Below are positions 6,396 through 8,076 of a DNA stretch of 8,076 bases, piece after piece (the first letter of the stretch is position 1; each line of letters opens with the position of its first letter). The translations under genes and the position numbers were made by a program. Origin of the DNA: Alphaproteobacteria bacterium. Its GTDB lineage: Bacteria; Pseudomonadota; Alphaproteobacteria; Micropepsales; Micropepsaceae. Under the pieces are notes generated by a model that did not search any database, had not been told where the DNA came from, and was given only the letters and a program-made list of their open reading frames with translations. The DNA is taken from the NCBI GenBank assembly GCA_026400305.1, contig JAPLPI010000122.1, positions 1-8,076 on the forward strand, read 5' to 3'.

Positions 6396-6429
6396 GTACT
6401 TAAGTATAAAACCCAGCCCTGCCAGTCAA
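6396..6429 (-). promoter_or_regulatory. promoter and operator of the ArsR operon
   Basis: On the minus strand TTGACT (plus 6424-6429) is followed after 15 nt by TATACT (plus 6403-6408); shifting the -10 by two bases gives a 17-nt spacer with a poorer hexamer. The 10-bp perfect palindrome TACTTAAGTA (6397-6406) overlaps the -10 element and ends one base before the ATG. ArsR-type repressors bind AT-rich inverted repeats at such positions. On the plus strand the same place offers TATAAA (6405-6410), which could serve panB, though no good -35 accompanies it. Confidence 0.6.
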
Positions 6430-6498
6430 GCATCCCAGCCGCGATTATTTCTGAAGGCCCAACTGGGCTATGGTCCCGGCGCCCAACAGGAGGACACC

Positions 6499-7205
6499 AT
6501 GTCCGTCCAGACCCAGCTTGCGCGTATCACGGTGCCGCAGATCCGCGCTCACAAGGGCGGCCAACCCATCGTCTGCCTCACCTGCTATCACGCCCATACC
6601 GCCAAGCTGCTCGACCAGCATGTCGACATCATGCTGGTGGGCGACAGCCTGGGCATGGTGATGCATGGACTGGAAACCACCGTCGGCGTAACCTTGGACA
6701 TGATGATCACCCACGCCAAGGCGGTGATGCGCGGCTCCCAACGCGCCCTTGTCACAGTGGACATGCCGTTCGGTAGTTACGAGGAAAGCCCCGCCGTGGC
6801 GTTCCGCAACGCCGCCCGCGTCATGCAGGAAACCGGTGCCACCGCGGTGAAGCTGGAAGGCGGCGCCCACATGGCCGAAACCATTGCCTATCTGACCCAG
6901 CGCGGCGTTCCGGTGATGGGCCATATCGGGCTTACCCCGCAGATGGTGCACGTGAAGGGCGGCTTCCGTACCGTCGGCTGATCGCCATTCCCACCATCGG
7001 CATCGGCGCCAGCTCCGTCTGCGATGGCCAGGTTCTGGTGATGGAAGACATGTTGGGCCTCAATCCCAACCCGCCAAAATTCGTGCGCCAGTATGCCCAG
7101 CTGGGGCCGGCCATCGAGGTAGCCGTGGAAGCCTATGCCCGGGACGTGCGGACGCGGACCTTCCCGGGGGTGGAAAATGTCTACCCCATGAAAAAAGCCC
7201 AGTAA
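6499..7205 (+). pseudogene. panB: 3-methyl-2-oxobutanoate hydroxymethyltransferase with an internal deletion and frameshift
   Basis: PanB makes ketopantoate from 2-oxoisovalerate and methylene-tetrahydrofolate, the first committed step of pantothenate and CoA synthesis. The start ATG 6499 follows a perfect AGGAGG (6488-6493). Residues 1-160 are typical: [20 protein letters not shown] with D49, VTVDMPF with D88, KLEGG with K118 and E120 (metal and substrate ligands by homology to the E. coli enzyme) and GHIGLTPQ. After GGFRTVG the frame meets TGA 6979-6981. The family sequence resumes in another frame at [20 protein letters not shown] (from 6981), through [20 protein letters not shown] and FPGVENVYP, to stop TAA 7203-7205. 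About 40 residues between these points are missing, including the ECVP-type block with the catalytic glutamate. If the junction is real the product is inactive. The gene is divergent from the ArsR operon. Confidence 0.9.
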
Positions 7206-7357
7206 AAGACGCTTTTCGGGGCCGATTTTTACCGTCGGGGGCATTGCGCGCCCCGGCTCGCGTCGCGCGCCAATTTAATAACCGCGCGCATTGCGCGCGG
7301 GGGCAGCGCGGGCTAATTAACGCGTCCTGTCAAAGACTTCCTGAAGGAACGTCCCAC
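7206..7357 (+). other. intergenic spacer with GC-rich inverted and direct repeats
   Basis: No gene is seen in this 152-nt stretch. The 11-mer GCATTGCGCGC occurs at 7241-7251 and 7288-7298. The second copy lies inside a perfect hairpin, CCGCGCGC (7282-7289), loop ATT, GCGCGCGG (7293-7300). The first copy lies in a shorter one (GGGGC...GCCCC, about 7238-7254). Neither hairpin is followed by a T run, so they are not ordinary terminators. The sequence between and after them is AT-rich (AATTTAATAA, CTAATTAA) and may hold a promoter for the downstream gene, but no clear hexamer pair was found. Confidence 0.5.
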
Positions 7358-8076
7358 TTGAGTGATATTTTCCGCGAAGTCGAGGAAGACGTTCGCCGCG
7401 AACGGTTCGAGAAGCTCTGGAAGGCCTATGGCAATTACGCCATCGCCGCCCTGGTGCTGCTGTTCGCCGGCATCGCCGGCTGGCAGGTGTGGGAGCGCCA
7501 TGACGCCCAGGAGCGTGCCAAGGTTTCCGATGCCTTCATGGCCGCGCAGCGCATCACCAATCCCCAGGCCCAGGCCAGCGCAATGCTCGACCTCGCACGC
7601 ACCGCGCCCAAGGGCTATGCCAGCTTGGCGCGCCTGGCCGAAGCCGGCGCCATGTTCGCGTCGGGCCAGCAGGGCAACGCCATCGCGCTCTACAAAGAAA
7701 TCGCCGCCAATGACAACGGCCCCGTCGGTTCGGCGGCGCGCCTGCGCGCCGCCTGGGGCCTGGCCGAAACCGCATCGCGCAAGGACCTGGCCGACCTGCT
7801 CGTGCCCCTGAACCAGACCGGCAATGCCTGGCGCGAGAACGCCCAGGAAATTCTAGCCTATGCCGACTACCGCGCCATGGACACCAAGTCGGCGCTGGCC
7901 AAGTACACCGCCTTGTCGGTCAACGCCGAAGCGCCCGATGCACTGCGCGCCCGCGCCAAGGCGATGGCGGCGTTCCTGAAAAATGGCGGCGCCATTACCT
8001 TTGGCAGCGTGCCGGCCGATGCCTCGCCCCTGCCGCCCCAGGCGCAAAATCCGTCAGCGCCTGCTGCTGCGCCCGC
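7358..8076 (+). CDS. YfgM-like tetratricopeptide membrane protein (3' end outside window)
   Basis: An inner-membrane protein with one N-terminal anchor and a periplasmic TPR-like region. E. coli YfgM is linked to the SecYEG translocon and periplasmic chaperones, and in many Proteobacteria this gene precedes bamB and der; those would be expected just beyond the window. The start is TTG 7358, with AAGGA (7344-7348) 9 nt before it. Alphaproteobacterial members begin MSDIFREVEEDVRRER, which is what follows the TTG; the first in-frame ATG comes too late to be used. KLWKAYGNYAIAALVL is followed by the TM helix (about 27-45). After it come helical, alanine-rich repeats (GYASLARLAEAGAMFASGQQ, NAIALYKEIA, SAARLRAAWGLAETA, WRENAQEILAYADYRAMD). 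The last residues present are Pro/Ala-rich (SPLPPQAQNPSAPAAAP), so the gene is near its end. The frame is unbroken for 239 codons. Confidence 0.85.
   Translation, partial: MSDIFREVEEDVRRERFEKLWKAYGNYAIAALVLLFAGIAGWQVWERHDAQERAKVSDAFMAAQRITNPQAQASAMLDLARTAPKGYASLARLAEAGAMFASGQQGNAIALYKEIAANDNGPVGSAARLRAAWGLAETASRKDLADLLVPLNQTGNAWRENAQEILAYADYRAMDTKSALAKYTALSVNAEAPDALRARAKAMAAFLKNGGAITFGSVPADASPLPPQAQNPSAPAAAP

Noticed and set aside
6457..6468. GCCCA-AC-TGGGC inverted repeat before panB
   Set aside because: The loop would be only 2-4 nt and the stem 4-5 bp; common by chance at this base composition and without a T run.
6445..6951. Minus-strand 168-residue frame, and the long plus-strand frame from 6043 that leads into panB
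   Set aside because: The first is an antisense shadow of panB. The second is panB with a meaningless upstream extension across the ArsR gene; the Shine-Dalgarno fixes the panB start at 6499.
3547..7205. Inteins, group I/II introns or insertion sequences as the cause of the split genes
   Set aside because: The split genes are too short, not too long: sequence is missing at each junction and nothing has been inserted. No terminal repeats or transposase fragments are present.
7282..7300. CCGCGCGC-ATT-GCGCGCGG as the panB terminator
   Set aside because: The stem is perfect but is followed by GGGCAGCGCGGG and not by a T run, and it lies 77 nt after the stop. It is kept only as a repeat of unknown role.

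Overview
The window looks like chromosomal DNA of a GC-rich alphaproteobacterium. The evidence is the rpsF-rpsR-rplI ribosomal protein operon with alphaproteobacterial-style tails, a QueH-type epoxyqueuosine reductase, and panB followed by a single-pass YfgM-like TPR protein of the kind that usually precedes bamB and der. I cannot place it to order or genus.

Layout. 1-2347 (minus strand): two tandem, overlapping, paralogous MFS transporter genes of the anion:cation symporter type. The downstream copy is cut by the window edge and the upstream copy is broken near its 3' end. 2348-2832: an intergenic stretch with a possible 40-residue secreted His/Cys peptide, a terminator-like hairpin overlapping a good sigma70-type promoter, and a leader for the ribosomal operon containing a small ORF with a perfect Shine-Dalgarno and a hairpin that can cover the rpsF ribosome binding site. 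2833-3967: rpsF, rpsR and rplI, with a strong terminator at 3994-4023. 4039-4692: queH. 4730-6395 (minus strand): an accessory operon in transcription order ArsR-type repressor, DHFR/RibD-C-like reductase, SRPBCC (AHSA1-like) protein, SnoaL/NTF2-like protein. Its autoregulated promoter appears to lie at 6396-6429. 6499-7205: panB, broken. 7358-8076: the TPR membrane protein, starting at TTG and cut by the window edge.

The most striking property is the number of broken reading frames. MFS gene 1, rplI, the DHFR-like gene and panB each lack an internal piece (roughly 50, 170, 95 and 120 nt, judged from remembered family alignments), and the frame is lost at each junction. The SRPBCC gene has two in-frame stops plus frame slips, and the SnoaL-like gene seems to have a one-base slip near its start. 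Meanwhile rpsF, rpsR, queH, the ArsR gene and MFS gene 2 read cleanly. Since rplI and panB are core housekeeping genes, an assembly or consensus error is at least as likely as real gene decay. I see no mobile element, CRISPR array, rRNA or tRNA, and no convincing new defence or biosynthetic system. The items most worth follow-up are the breakage pattern, the rpsF leader, the repeat-built charged tails on the S6/S18 partner proteins, and the ArsR operator/promoter.
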